From Evansella clarkii (GTDB lineage: Bacteria; Bacillota; Bacilli; Bacillales; Salisediminibacteriaceae): a stretch of DNA of 64,000 nucleotides. Below the pieces are notes generated by a model. The model had not been told where the DNA came from, made no database searches, and was given only the letters and a program-made list of their open reading frames with translations. A program made the position numbers and the translations under genes. The DNA is taken from NCBI RefSeq assembly GCF_002019695.1, contig NZ_KV917376.1, positions 4,412,974 to 4,476,973 on the forward strand, read 5' to 3'. Positions 1-9,039 of this stretch are shown one piece after another. Position 1 is the first letter of the stretch. Every line of letters begins with the position of its first letter.

Positions 1-225
1 AAACAGCCTTTTAAAAGAAATATATTCAGGATGATCGGCGTAACCAATCGTTACTGCTTTATTCCTTCCCTTCTGCCTGGATATAAAGGATGACGCATTA
101 CAAGCCCCGGCAGAAACTGCGGTAACATATGGAAAACGTATATTGTTTTCCAGAAAATATTCCAGTATTCCCCCTGTATATACTCCTCTCATACCTCCGC
201 CTTCCAATATTAAGCCTGTTCGCAT
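1..225 (-). CDS. Patatin-like phospholipase, N-terminal fragment
   Basis: The gene runs off the left edge, so only 75 N-terminal residues are visible. They begin MRTGLILEGGGMRG, the glycine-rich oxyanion-hole motif of patatin/RssA-type serine lipases. About 40 residues in comes VSAGACNA, which holds the nucleophilic Ser; the usual first Gly of GxSxG is Ala here (AVSAG). The family hydrolyses acyl esters at the membrane using a Ser-Asp dyad, and the Asp lies outside the window. An AGGAGG ribosome site precedes the ATG at 225. It is a separate unit from the DegV gene to its right, whose terminator lies between them. The family is clear; the substrate is unknown. Confidence 0.8.
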   Translation of the reverse strand, partial: MRTGLILEGGGMRGVYTGGILEYFLENNIRFPYVTAVSAGACNASSFISRQKGRNKAVTIGYADHPEYISFKRLF

Positions 226-346
226 TGTCTTCCTTGCCTCCTTTACATATCTCTCATTGTAACTTATTTGGAATTTAGTTAACAATAATTAATTCTGTAT
301 GAACCTGTGGCCTAGGAAAATAAATGAGATCATCAGTGGGAAAAAC

Positions 347-389
347 AAATAAAACGAATTTCTGCTATTATCAGAAATTCGTTTTATTT
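347..389 (-). terminator. Intrinsic terminator of degV-family gene
   Basis: An 18-bp perfect stem (347-364 with 372-389) with a 7-nt loop lies just past the stop codon at 405. Read on the minus strand, the 3' arm ends in TTTTATTT and continues into GTTTTT. Few terminators in this window have stems this long. Confidence 0.85.
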
Positions 390-404
390 AACCGCACGAT
401 CGCT

Positions 405-1256
405 TCATTTATCGTCTGTATAGTACATAAATGCAATAGCACCTGGACCAGTATGCGTACTGATTATCGGGGTGGTGTCAACGATTGGTATATCTCTGAA
501 ACTGGTAGAGTCTTTAATAACTCCACGGAGCTCTCCTGCAAGTTCCCGCGCTTCCACCTGGGCAATTCCCATCCCTCTGACTATTTTACCTGCTGTTTCT
601 TCTTCAAAACGCTTTTTCATATATTTAACCATCTGCATATAGGACCTGACTTTTGAAACAGGTGTATATACTCCATCCTGAAGGGAAGCAACTGGCTTAA
701 TTTTTAACAGAGATCCTACTAAAGCCTTCCCACGGCCAATACGGCCGCCTTTAACTAAATATTCCAGCGTATCTACCATAATATATAGAGAGGTATTTTT
801 CCTGACTGTTTCCAGTCGATTTACGATCTCTTCAACAGCAGCCCCGCTCTTCGCCATTTCACTTGCTTCCTTCACCTGGAAACCAAGTGCACAGGATATA
901 TATTTGGAATCGATAACTGTAACATCGCTTTTCGACATATCCGCTGCTGTTTTTGCAGAGGAGTAGGTGCCGCTCATTCCGCTTGTCATGTGGATGGACA
1001 AAACAGGACTGCCATCCTTTCCCAGTTCATCATATACTTCAACGAAAGATCCTACAGATGGCTGAGAGCTTCGGGGCATTTCATCTGAGTTAACGAGCAT
1101 GTTCACAAATTCATGGGCTGTTATGTCCACTCCATCTATATAAGATTCATCTCCTATAGTTACAGAAAGGGGCACAATTGTTATGCCTAACTGTTCTATT
1201 TCTTCTTTTCTCATATCAAGTGTAGAATCAGTTACTATTTTTACCTTTTGGCTCAT
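405..1256 (-). CDS. DegV family fatty-acid-binding protein
   Basis: This 283-residue protein has the features of the DegV family, which bind a fatty acid between two domains and, in Firmicutes, serve fatty-acid kinase (FakB-type). It shows VTDST at residues 8-12, SSQPS near 62 and SGMSGTY near 91; these Ser/Thr residues contact the lipid carboxylate in solved members. The ATG at 1256 is preferred over an in-frame upstream start because AAAGGAGGTG sits just before it. It appears monocistronic, with its own terminator. Which of several FakB-like paralogues this is cannot be told from the sequence. Confidence 0.88.
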   Translation of the reverse strand: MSQKVKIVTDSTLDMRKEEIEQLGITIVPLSVTIGDESYIDGVDITAHEFVNMLVNSDEMPRSSQPSVGSFVEVYDELGKDGSPVLSIHMTSGMSGTYSSAKTAADMSKSDVTVIDSKYISCALGFQVKEASEMAKSGAAVEEIVNRLETVRKNTSLYIMVDTLEYLVKGGRIGRGKALVGSLLKIKPVASLQDGVYTPVSKVRSYMQMVKYMKKRFEEETAGKIVRGMGIAQVEARELAGELRGVIKDSTSFRDIPIVDTTPIISTHTGPGAIAFMYYTDDK

Positions 1257-1524
1257 TAGAACACCTCCTTTATAAATCACTCCGTCAATCATACTATAGG
1301 AACTGCTGCTTGTTAAGAATAGTTACCTTCCCGAACCTTATTCAAACGGATTTAATTAATATATTTCCGCAAAAAGACAAGTATAAAAGTAAATATAATA
1401 GGTTTCCTTCTCGTTAGAATATGGTAGAATTAAATTTGTTTTTACTTAAATCGACATTTTTCAACGAATGCAAACAAAATAGTTAAGAAAGTAAATTATT
1501 CAAAGAAAGGAGGCGTTTTACGAT

Positions 1525-2175
1525 ATGAGCCAGCAGTTTCGCGTCCCGTTCATCGCTGTAGAAGGCCCAATAGGAGCCGGCAAGACCTCCCTGGCTGAGC
1601 TGTTGTCGTACTATTATAAGTTTGCACTGCTGAAGGAGATTGTGGACGAAAACCCTTTTCTTGGAAAATTTTATGAAAACACCGAAGAATGGAGTTTTCA
1701 GACTGAGATGTTTTTCTTATGCAACCGCTATAAACAGCTGGAAGATACATACGAAAATTTTCTGTCCCAGGGGCTTCCTGTCATTAGTGATTACCATATA
1801 TTTAAAAATCTTATCTTTGCCAAACAGACTTTATCGCAGGATCACTTCGATAAATATGACCGAATTTACAGGATTCTTACGAATGACCTTCCAAAGCCGA
1901 ATATTATCATTTACCTGGACGCAAGTCTGCCAACGCTTCTTGAAAGGATAAAGAAAAGGGGACGTAAAATTGAAAAATCTATAGATCCTCTTTATCTTGA
2001 GACACTTTCTGAAAACTATCGCCAGTTTATTAAAGATCACACAAGGGTTTATCCCCATATTCCGGTATTGCAAATTAACGGAGACAAAACAGATTTTGTT
2101 AATAACCCCCATGATCTTCAGCGGATAATAGACCAGGTCACCGATATAGCGGATAAGCAGCAATCGTTATTTTAA
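1525..2175 (+). CDS. dgk: Deoxyguanosine kinase (Dgk/YaaG type)
   Basis: This cytoplasmic salvage enzyme phosphorylates deoxyguanosine. The 216 residues carry a P-loop, GPIGAGKTS, at 14-22, and an Arg-rich lid, RIKKRGRKIE, near residue 145. The overall pattern is that of the dNK family and is closer to Bacillus Dgk than to the downstream paralogue. A strong AAAGGAGG precedes the ATG. It is the first gene of a two-gene unit with dck, as in B. subtilis yaaG-yaaF, though B. subtilis has the reverse order. Substrate assignment rests on relative similarity and is less certain than family membership. Confidence 0.85.
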   Translation: MSQQFRVPFIAVEGPIGAGKTSLAELLSYYYKFALLKEIVDENPFLGKFYENTEEWSFQTEMFFLCNRYKQLEDTYENFLSQGLPVISDYHIFKNLIFAKQTLSQDHFDKYDRIYRILTNDLPKPNIIIYLDASLPTLLERIKKRGRKIEKSIDPLYLETLSENYRQFIKDHTRVYPHIPVLQINGDKTDFVNNPHDLQRIIDQVTDIADKQQSLF

Positions 2176-2230
2176 AAAAGCAACTGACAAGCACTTATAT
2201 TGAGTAATTTTTATTGGAGTGGAAAATTTT

Positions 2231-2899
2231 ATGCCAAAATTAAACCATAACTTACGCCCTGATTCCTTAATTACATTAGCAGGTACGGTAGGGGCCGGAA
2301 AGTCCACGTTAACAAAGACCCTGGCGGAAGCACTTGGATTCAAACCTTCCTTCGAAAAAGTTGACGGGAACCCGTATCTGGAAGACTATTATGACAATTT
2401 TAAGAAGTGGTCGTTCCATCTGCAGATCTATTTCCTGGCAGAACGCTTTAAACAACAGAAGAAAATGCACGAAACCGGGCTGGGGTATGTGCAGGACAGA
2501 AGCATTTATGAGGACACCGGAATCTTTGCCAGGCTTCAGTATGATAACGGAAATATGTCCGACAGGGATTTTGAAACCTATCAGTCTTTATTTGATGCTA
2601 TGGTTATGTCTCCTTATTTTCCTAAACCGGATGTTCTGATTTATATAGACGGCAAACTGCCAAGCATTTTAAACCGTATCGAGGCAAGAGGAAGGGAAAT
2701 GGAGATTAACACTCCAGTGGAATTCTGGAGTGAGTTATACAACAGATACAACAACTGGATTTCTGCATTTAACATTTGCCCCGTCCTTCATCTCGATATC
2801 GATTCTTATGACTGTTATAATGAAAAATCTGTAGAAGAAATAGTCCGCTCACTTGAGAAGCTGCAGACTGATCCTGATCTTAACTATATAAAATTATAA
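2231..2899 (+). CDS. dck: Deoxyadenosine/deoxycytidine kinase (Dck/YaaF type)
   Basis: This is the second deoxynucleoside kinase, 222 residues from the chosen ATG. It has a P-loop, GTVGAGKST, at 18-26, the DRSIYEDTGIFA substrate-site motif, and a lid, RIEARGREME. The motif block matches Bacillus deoxyadenosine/deoxycytidine kinase closely. A GTG at 2219 is in frame, but it lies inside the GGAGTGG ribosome site, so the ATG at 2231 is taken. It follows dgk by 55 bp and ends at a strong hairpin. Together the two kinases salvage purine and cytosine deoxynucleosides. Confidence 0.88.
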   Translation: MPKLNHNLRPDSLITLAGTVGAGKSTLTKTLAEALGFKPSFEKVDGNPYLEDYYDNFKKWSFHLQIYFLAERFKQQKKMHETGLGYVQDRSIYEDTGIFARLQYDNGNMSDRDFETYQSLFDAMVMSPYFPKPDVLIYIDGKLPSILNRIEARGREMEINTPVEFWSELYNRYNNWISAFNICPVLHLDIDSYDCYNEKSVEEIVRSLEKLQTDPDLNYIKL

Positions 2900-2908
2900 T
2901 AATCCCAT

Positions 2909-2943
2909 AAAAAACTGCCTTCCATTTACAGAAGGCAGTTTTT
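2909..2943. terminator. Bidirectional terminator between dck and tatC
   Basis: The stem ACTGCCTTC / GAAGGCAGT (2914-2922 with 2931-2939) has an A-run on the left and a T-run on the right. It can therefore stop transcription from both convergent genes, dck (+) and tatC (-). Confidence 0.85.
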
Positions 2944-2945
2944 TG

Positions 2946-3680
2946 TTATGGTTTTATTTCGGCTTCCTGTTCTTTTTTCATCCTTCTCCGGTACACTATT
3001 CTGGAAAGATTAATACTGACTTCATAAAGGAAGATAAGTGGCACAATTACCAGTATGTCAGAAATTAAATCAGGCGGTGAAATCAATACACTGACAACGA
3101 CGATTCCAAAATAAGCGTACTTCCTGTTCTTTTTCATGCCGTCAGGTGTAAGAACTCCAATACTTGTGAGGAACATTACGACTAAGGGCATTTCGAATAA
3201 GATACTGAACGGTACTGTCATCCTTATTACGAACTGAAAATACCTGTCCGGAGTAAACATCGTCTGAAACATTTCATCCCCCAGACCGACTAAAAAGTTA
3301 AGCACAAGGGGCAGGACTATAAAATATCCGAAAGCCAGGCCGCCGGCGAATAAAATAAACGATGCAGGAATGTACATCACTGTTACTTTTTGTTCTTTTG
3401 GAGTAAGTCCAGGTTTTACAAAAAGCCAGATCTGCAGGATAAGTATTGGCACAGTAAGCGCAATAGCTATAATACCTGCTAAGGAAAAATAAACCCATAT
3501 AATATCCAGGGGGCCGAGTACAGTCAGAGTCATATCCAGATCTTTTACAAACCACTCATAGATGTCCCTGATAAAAATGAAGGAAAGAATAAAGAACAGT
3601 ATAAAAGCGCCCAGGGTAATCATTATTCTTTTTCTCAGTTCACCAAGATGTTCCATGAGATTCATGCTTTCTTCATTCAT
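2946..3680 (-). CDS. tatC: Twin-arginine translocase subunit TatC
   Basis: This 244-residue integral membrane protein is the receptor for twin-arginine signal peptides in the Tat export pathway. The N-terminus MNLMEHLGELRKRI is the conserved cytoplasmic TatC start, and about six hydrophobic segments follow. The ATG at 3680 is preceded by AAGGAG at good spacing; a longer frame upstream would add an atypical leader. Its partner tatA lies upstream on the same strand, but 627 bp of repeat-rich DNA separates them, unlike the compact tatA-tatC arrangement of B. subtilis. A plausible substrate in this window is QcrA. Confidence 0.93.
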   Translation of the reverse strand: MNEESMNLMEHLGELRKRIMITLGAFILFFILSFIFIRDIYEWFVKDLDMTLTVLGPLDIIWVYFSLAGIIAIALTVPILILQIWLFVKPGLTPKEQKVTVMYIPASFILFAGGLAFGYFIVLPLVLNFLVGLGDEMFQTMFTPDRYFQFVIRMTVPFSILFEMPLVVMFLTSIGVLTPDGMKKNRKYAYFGIVVVSVLISPPDLISDILVIVPLIFLYEVSINLSRIVYRRRMKKEQEAEIKP

Positions 3681-3764
3681 GGCTTGACGCTCCTTAAACA
3701 TAAAAAGATGTAAGATGGAAGACACCTCACATCTTTTCAACCTATTTGTTTTAAAAGTTAGCTA

Positions 3765-4270
3765 TGTTAAACTTTGTTGTTGATTTTCGTTACAGGACGC
3801 TCTTGTCCTGTTGGCATTGCTTCAAAGAGCGTTACTTCACCGCAAAAGCGTCGATTTGTCTCGACGTATCCTCTGCGGAGGCTTAGCTGGCAGAGGAAGA
3901 GACAGTCTCGCTCGCACCTCTCACGAAAATTAACCATCCGCACAAAATCAACATCAGCCTTAAACAGAGCCTAAAAGTCATATTTCAGTTCAGAACTTTC
4001 TTATAAATCCGCTGCATGCGGACACTTTCCGCGGGCAATGCTCCAAAGAGCGTTACTTCACCGCAAAAGCGTCGATTTGTCTCGACGTATCCTCTGCGGA
4101 GGCTTAGCTGGCAGAGGAAGAAACAGCCAGCTATATGAGAGGACTTCTGTCTCTTCCTCTCAGAGCCTCCCTTGGAAGCTGCATGCATCGAGACAACTCG
4201 TAGTTTTTCATGATGCTATGCTCGCAGCTATTGCTATTCCCGCAGGAGTCGCCGCCTTCCACTCATTTAT
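3765..4270. repeat. Composite dispersed-repeat block between tatA and tatC
   Basis: This non-coding block separates tatA from tatC. A 93-bp unit occurs twice in direct orientation with few differences (3813-3905 and 4034-4126). Each copy contains two small hairpins, GTCGA..TCGAC and CCTCTGC..GCAGAGG. The left edge TTGTTGTTGATTTTCG and the later AAATCAACATCAGCC are partly inverted relative to one another. The right part holds CTATTCCCGCAGGAGTCGCCG, a string seen in dispersed palindromic repeats of many Bacillaceae. Short open frames here are repeat artefacts. Confidence 0.8.
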
Positions 4271-4307
4271 CTTTTTAAAATCTATTAGAAAAGTATTAAT
4301 TAAATAC

Positions 4308-4484
4308 CTACTGGTTTTTCTTCTCGTCTTCTTCATCTTTTGTTAGTTCTCTTGTTGAGTTTTTAAATTCTTTTAATGTTTGTCCCATAGCTCTTCCAAT
4401 CTCGGGAAGTTTTTTTGGACCAAAAATAACCAGGGCAATTACAAGAATTAAAATCAGCCCGGGAATGCCGATATTTGATAGCAT
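4308..4484 (-). CDS. tatA: Twin-arginine translocase subunit TatA
   Basis: A 58-residue protein was read directly from the minus strand. It has one N-terminal membrane helix (about residues 5-21), then the conserved [14 protein letters not shown] hinge and amphipathic helix, then a short charged tail rich in Asp, Glu and Lys. FGPKKLPE is diagnostic of TatA/TatE. TatA oligomerises to form the Tat translocation path recruited by TatC. The AGGAGGG ribosome site is well placed before the ATG at 4484. A TATAAT-like -10 lies on the minus strand at 4549-4554. Confidence 0.95.
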   Translation of the reverse strand: MLSNIGIPGLILILVIALVIFGPKKLPEIGRAMGQTLKEFKNSTRELTKDEEDEKKNQ

Positions 4485-4751
4485 AGCTAACCCTCCTAAC
4501 GGTTTTGCTGATGTTGGTTCTTTTCAGCTCATATCAACTTACCACCTCATTATAAAGGGTGAAATGCTTTTTTGCCAGAATATGAAGGAAATTATCATAT
4601 AATCTTCATATTTAGAAAATTAGTATAGTTAAAAGTATAGAAAGTATTAATACAGCCTGTCCCCCTGCCGTATACAATTTGAATTTTTAAAAACTTTAAG
4701 GTCTAACAATGTTATAATAAGTTAGCATTGTTCATTTTAAAGGAGACACTT

Positions 4752-5645
4752 ATGTACATAGTAATTATTAATTCATACTCCGGCAGAAGAAGATATAACC
4801 TTGTTTTAAAGCTGTTGAATGAGAACCTCTCCTCTTCCTATAAAGCTTTCCTTTCCCACAAGTTTCAGGGTAAGGATATGTATGAAGAAATCAGGAATGC
4901 TATTACACCATACGAAAGCGAGCTAAAAGGCATTATTGTTGTCGGGGGTGATGGAACACTGCATCAGGCGGTAAACGAGCTGTATTCTCTAAGGCTGCCT
5001 TTCGGGCTCATACCCTCGGGTTCCGGGAACGACTTTGCCAGAGCACTTAAAATTCCCGGCACTGTCAGGAAAGCAATCGGGAGGATCAACAATGACCACG
5101 CACAACAATATGACATTCTGGAAGTGAATAATCGCAAAGTCCTTTCAATTATCGGAGTGGGAGTGGATGCGGAAACTGCTATCAACTGCCAGACTTCCAT
5201 TATTAAAAAACTGCTTAACAGAGCGTTTCTCGGCCGATTGACATATCTGGCAGTCTTTCTCAAAACTGTAACCCGCTACAAACCCCTTGATGTGAATGTC
5301 ATTAGTGAAGATGGAAATACTCATAGTTTCACTAATGTCTGGCTGCTGGCTGCCGGAAATACTTCCTACTATGGCGGTGGAATTCCCATGTGCCCGGAGG
5401 CGGATCCCCGTGATGGCGAAATCGACTTAGTGGTTGTTCACAGCCTTGGTTTCTTTCGGCTCCTTGCTGCTATTCCATCTGTCTATTTAAAAAGGCATTT
5501 ATCTCTCCCCTATATCACTTCTCTTAAAGGGAGAAAGTTTACAATACAGTCAAAAGGAAGACAGGCGGTGCAAGGAGACGGCGAAGAAATAGGAGTAACC
5601 CCCGCATACATAAAAGTACACAGAAACGCCGTTAAATTTTTTTGA
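4752..5645 (+). CDS. Diacylglycerol kinase family lipid kinase (YegS/BmrU-like)
   Basis: This 297-residue protein has the DAGK catalytic signature. VVGGDGTLHQAVNEL near residue 65 holds the nucleotide-binding GGDGT, and PSGSGNDFAR near residue 95 is also typical. It lacks a signal peptide, so it acts on a membrane lipid from the cytoplasm. The ATG at 4752 follows AAAGGAG; a longer in-frame start at 4728 has no such site. A TATAAT at 4713-4718 is flanked by the inverted repeat AACAATG / CATTGTT. The gene stands alone and ends at a strong hairpin. Whether it is DgkB or a BmrU-like paralogue is not resolved. Confidence 0.85.
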   Translation: MYIVIINSYSGRRRYNLVLKLLNENLSSSYKAFLSHKFQGKDMYEEIRNAITPYESELKGIIVVGGDGTLHQAVNELYSLRLPFGLIPSGSGNDFARALKIPGTVRKAIGRINNDHAQQYDILEVNNRKVLSIIGVGVDAETAINCQTSIIKKLLNRAFLGRLTYLAVFLKTVTRYKPLDVNVISEDGNTHSFTNVWLLAAGNTSYYGGGIPMCPEADPRDGEIDLVVVHSLGFFRLLAAIPSVYLKRHLSLPYITSLKGRKFTIQSKGRQAVQGDGEEIGVTPAYIKVHRNAVKFF

Positions 5646-5674
5646 AAAAGGGAGCAGCGCCGGCTGCTCCCTTT
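5646..5674. terminator. Terminator between lipid kinase and NRDE gene
   Basis: The stem GGAGCAGC / GCTGCTCC (5651-5658 with 5663-5670) is extended by AAAAG / CTTTT. A/T runs on both sides serve the two convergent genes. Confidence 0.85.
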
Positions 5675-5690
5675 TATAATTAAGATTCCT

Positions 5691-6440
5691 TTATACAATT
5701 TTAAAGGTAAACCTTGCTTCAGCTGCAGATGGAACATATGACCTTTCCACAAACGTACAATTATCATATTTATCAACAAGTACCACCGTACTGGACCTTG
5801 TGCCGTATTGATCACTGCTTATAAACAGCGGCGACAGCATTCTCTCAAGCTCGGTGCCCACCCCTGTATCCGGAAGCTGTTCAACTGGGAAAGCCTGGTC
5901 AGCCTTAAGGAGGGTAAATAGATTTTCCTCCAGTTCGGATGATGAGTGGACAGAAACAAGCTCCTTCATCCCGGCTTTTAATTGCTCTGTTTTCGGCCAG
6001 GGTGTGTTTAATGCTGCGTTGCTAAGGGCGTGCACACCATTTGTGAGACTAGCCTTCAGCTCTGCTCTGTTGGAAAAATAGTTTAGCTGCCGCACATTTC
6101 CATAAATGATATTAAACCCGCCATATACAGAAGCGTGCTCAAGATTACTATTAAAGACTTCCCTGTTCTCAAAGTAACTCTTAACAAGTTCTCCTCTTGA
6201 TTGTTTTCCTTCAGAATCAGCCGTCGGCTCCCTTACATTCGTCAGAGCAGCAAAATCACCAGACATTGTTAATCCCAGCCAGGTACCGCCTTTTTCCACG
6301 TCCTTTCCTGCTATCAATCCAGGAAGTCCTTCCCATTCACCAGCCTGTTTTGTTTCCCTGCTGTAAAATTCATCTCTGTTTGAAGCAAAAATAAAGGGAT
6401 ACTCCGGATGTTCATTTATCATAAAACCGATGAGACACAT
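5691..6440 (-). CDS. NRDE family protein (TANGO2-like)
   Basis: The 249-residue protein begins with Met-Cys and has ASNRDEFYSR, with the eponymous NRDE at 21-24, followed by GGTWLGLT. This is the N-terminal layout of the NRDE/TANGO2 family. These proteins have an Ntn-hydrolase-like fold in which Cys2 would be the nucleophile. Biochemical function in bacteria is not established; eukaryotic TANGO2 is linked to lipid and haem handling. The start lies 2 bp after the stop of the upstream permease gene, so the two are co-transcribed. Confidence 0.85.
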   Translation of the reverse strand: MCLIGFMINEHPEYPFIFASNRDEFYSRETKQAGEWEGLPGLIAGKDVEKGGTWLGLTMSGDFAALTNVREPTADSEGKQSRGELVKSYFENREVFNSNLEHASVYGGFNIIYGNVRQLNYFSNRAELKASLTNGVHALSNAALNTPWPKTEQLKAGMKELVSVHSSSELEENLFTLLKADQAFPVEQLPDTGVGTELERMLSPLFISSDQYGTRSSTVVLVDKYDNCTFVERSYVPSAAEARFTFKIV

Positions 6441-6442
6441 AT

Positions 6443-7783
6443 TTATAACCTCACAATTCTATTTTTAGAGAGAACATAATAAGCTGCAGCTGATAGGGCA
6501 AAAGCGATAAAACCAGGGGAGTAATCTGCAGGCAGAAGCATATACACAAGAAGGCCGAAGCCTCCTGAATAAAGGGCATTCCTATTAAGCTCTATGCTGT
6601 TCTCCGCCAGCTTTTGCAAATCAGCTTCAGAAAACTTTCTTTTCTTTATGAGCAAGAAATCGGCCACTATAACCCCGGACAATGGAATAATAAGCATTCC
6701 AAGCGCAGAAATAAAGGATGAGGCCTCATCTACTATTGCTGGATAGGTACTGAGCATTACCCCTGCTGCTCCGAAAATAAGGGCACTCTTTACTCTTCCA
6801 AGCCGGGGGACGCTGTTCAGAAGGCTGAATCCTCCTGAATAAGCATTGTTAATGTTAATAGAAACCATACTTCCAATCGCAGCTGCAAATATAATTATAA
6901 GAAACAAGACAGAGTCTGTCATTCTCGAGGTAATAAGAAAAGGATTCCAGTGTCCTGAAACAGCTGCTGTATATGCACCAAGAACTGCTGTGCAGAAAAA
7001 ACCGGCAGTATTGCCGATAAATATGCCAGTAAAAGCTCCCCGTGGAGTTTTACCGTATCTTGCTAAATCAGAAGAAGCACTAACCCCGGAAATATACTGA
7101 ACAAAAGCAAGGCTGGCAAAAAAGAACATCGTGCCTGCCGATCCGGTTCCTGATGCTGACAAAATTTCTAATGGCTGGCCCCCCACCCCTGTTCCACCGG
7201 TAAAATAGACAAACAGCATTACTGTCGCCCCGAGAAGAAGCACAGGGGTAAAATAAGAAGTAAATGTTTTTATAGCATTAAATCCTACAAGGGCTAAATA
7301 AGCCATAACCATAGCAAGGAAAACGGAGATTAGTAAAAAAGGCAGGTCAATTTGAAAAATCCTTCTGAGTATTTCCTGGACTATGTATGCCCCGCCTATA
7401 GTCTGTACACTGAACCAGTACAAGGAAGTGAGTGCCCTTACAGGTGAGGATAAATACATGGCACCTTTTGTCCCCAGTATCATTCTTACGGAAAACTGCG
7501 CCGGAAAACCATACACTGATCCTGGTAAGGATAACAGGGAAACAAAGAAAAAGGCCGCAACGGCACCAGCAACTACTGAGAATACTGCCTGCAGGAAAGT
7601 CAGCCCTCCTTCCAGCACTGCCAGCGCCGGGACAAGGAAGTTACCTGCGTTCACTGAAACCGCAGTCTGTATTTTTATGTAATCAAAAGCAGTTGTTAAA
7701 CGCATAGAAACCGGTACGGCTTCAAGTCCGAGCCGTTCTATAAAATGCTCCTTTTTTTCTGCTGCAAGTTCATTCTCTTTCAT
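6443..7783 (-). CDS. NCS1-family cytosine/purine permease-like transporter
   Basis: This polytopic membrane protein of about 446 residues has roughly 12 hydrophobic segments. The layout matches nucleobase:cation symporter-1 (CodB/PurR-type) transporters, including an unwound TM1 region around AVSVNAGNFLVP and the loop SLPGSVYGFPAQFSVRMILG. It probably imports a nucleobase or related heterocycle, but the substrate cannot be read from the sequence. The second ATG (7783) sits at better distance from AGGAGG than the first (7789). It is the first gene of a two-gene operon with the NRDE protein. Confidence 0.8.
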   Translation of the reverse strand: MKENELAAEKKEHFIERLGLEAVPVSMRLTTAFDYIKIQTAVSVNAGNFLVPALAVLEGGLTFLQAVFSVVAGAVAAFFFVSLLSLPGSVYGFPAQFSVRMILGTKGAMYLSSPVRALTSLYWFSVQTIGGAYIVQEILRRIFQIDLPFLLISVFLAMVMAYLALVGFNAIKTFTSYFTPVLLLGATVMLFVYFTGGTGVGGQPLEILSASGTGSAGTMFFFASLAFVQYISGVSASSDLARYGKTPRGAFTGIFIGNTAGFFCTAVLGAYTAAVSGHWNPFLITSRMTDSVLFLIIIFAAAIGSMVSININNAYSGGFSLLNSVPRLGRVKSALIFGAAGVMLSTYPAIVDEASSFISALGMLIIPLSGVIVADFLLIKKRKFSEADLQKLAENSIELNRNALYSGGFGLLVYMLLPADYSPGFIAFALSAAAYYVLSKNRIVRL

Positions 7784-7977
7784 TTCCATTCCTCCTGACG
7801 GGAAGAACCCAACACTTAATATAACATATTAATTCACAGAGAACTCCCTTCACTGTTGTACGTTCATAAACTGGACTGTATAATTTTAATATGAGGTTTT
7901 ATGAAACCTAACAGAGGATAATTCGTATATACAACTGCAGATAATAACTAATTCCTCATAATCAGGAGGTTATATAT

Positions 7978-9030
7978 ATGACGGAAAATAAAAATACACC
8001 GAAACCTGCTGGCCCGGAAAATACGAACAGCAGCCCGGCAGGATCCGCAGCAGAGTATGTGGAAAAAATCAGGAAAGGCAGCGATTTAAATAAAATCCTT
8101 GAAAGCCTTGGAAAAATAGGGACTGAAGAACAACAGAAAGCCGGAGAGTCTCTGGAAGCCCTCAAACGGCCAGTACGGGATATGATGACCAATAATGACA
8201 ATGACCTTCCTGACCAGCTTACAAAATTAAAAGAAATGGTAGCCGAACTGGAACCAGATTATCTTAAAGAAGGCAAGTGGCAGCGTTTCTTTAATAAACT
8301 TGCCCGTAAAAGCCCGATTGAAAAATACACCCAGAAATATCAGACAGTCGAAGCTGAAGTAGAGACAGTCGTCGGGGCTCTCCTCCATGGTAAAGACCGT
8401 TTAGAGGAAGACACAATTATGCTTCAGCAGCTTAAAGAGACCGCAAGGGAAAGAATCGTATCTCTTAATGGTCAGATCGACATTGGGAAACAGCTGAATG
8501 TAATGCTTGAAGAAGAGATGAAAAAGGAAGAATGGCAGACTGACCCAACCCCTATCCAGAAAGGGCAGCAGAAAGTTCTGTCACGGGTAAAGAATATGCA
8601 GCAGGCAGTCCTTGTGCTCCAGCAATCCCTTGCCTCTGTTGATATTATTGTAGAGAATAACGATAAACTCGAGGAAGCTATTTTTAATGCTATTACTATG
8701 ACTAAAAATATCATTACAGTTACTGCTTCCATTCAGCTGGCCTTAAGCAACCAGAAGAAAGTCATCGATGCTGTGAAGAATGTAAATGATACGACAGAAG
8801 CAATGCTTCTTTCCAATGCACAGCTTCTTAAATCTAATACTGAAGAAACACTCAAAACACTGGAAGAGCCTGCAGTTGCAATGGAAACTTTTAAGAAAGC
8901 TTATGAAGATGTTTATGCAGCGATTGAGATGACAGAGCAGTCTAATGAAAGAATAATACAGTCCAGTAAGCAGTTTATCGAAGAAATGGATGAGTTAAAC
9001 CAGCAAATGGAACGGAAGCTGTTAAATTAA
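7978..9030 (+). CDS. TelA-family toxic anion resistance protein
   Basis: This soluble, mostly helical 350-residue protein has long coiled-coil stretches and matches the TelA/KlaA family (Bacillus YceH). The hallmark region around residues 205-265 contains QKVLSRVKNMQQAVLVLQQS and QLALSNQKKVIDAV. The first 30 residues are a disordered Pro/Asn/Ser-rich leader. TelA proteins are linked to tellurite and other stress resistance and often pair with XpaC-like proteins; the next gene downstream has an XpaC-like C-terminus. AGGAGG precedes the ATG. The molecular mechanism is unknown. Confidence 0.88.
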   Translation: MTENKNTPKPAGPENTNSSPAGSAAEYVEKIRKGSDLNKILESLGKIGTEEQQKAGESLEALKRPVRDMMTNNDNDLPDQLTKLKEMVAELEPDYLKEGKWQRFFNKLARKSPIEKYTQKYQTVEAEVETVVGALLHGKDRLEEDTIMLQQLKETARERIVSLNGQIDIGKQLNVMLEEEMKKEEWQTDPTPIQKGQQKVLSRVKNMQQAVLVLQQSLASVDIIVENNDKLEEAIFNAITMTKNIITVTASIQLALSNQKKVIDAVKNVNDTTEAMLLSNAQLLKSNTEETLKTLEEPAVAMETFKKAYEDVYAAIEMTEQSNERIIQSSKQFIEEMDELNQQMERKLLN

Positions 9031-9039
9031 CAGAAAAGC

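Noticed and set aside
3813-4126. Possible CRISPR array from the two 93-bp direct repeats
   Set aside because: Only two units, far too long, with internal palindromes; no cas genes and no further spacing pattern.
3774-4346. Three open frames of 66-102 codons between tatC and tatA
   Set aside because: They are repeat-derived; two share the same repeated peptide in different frames, and one overlaps the 3' end of tatA antisense.
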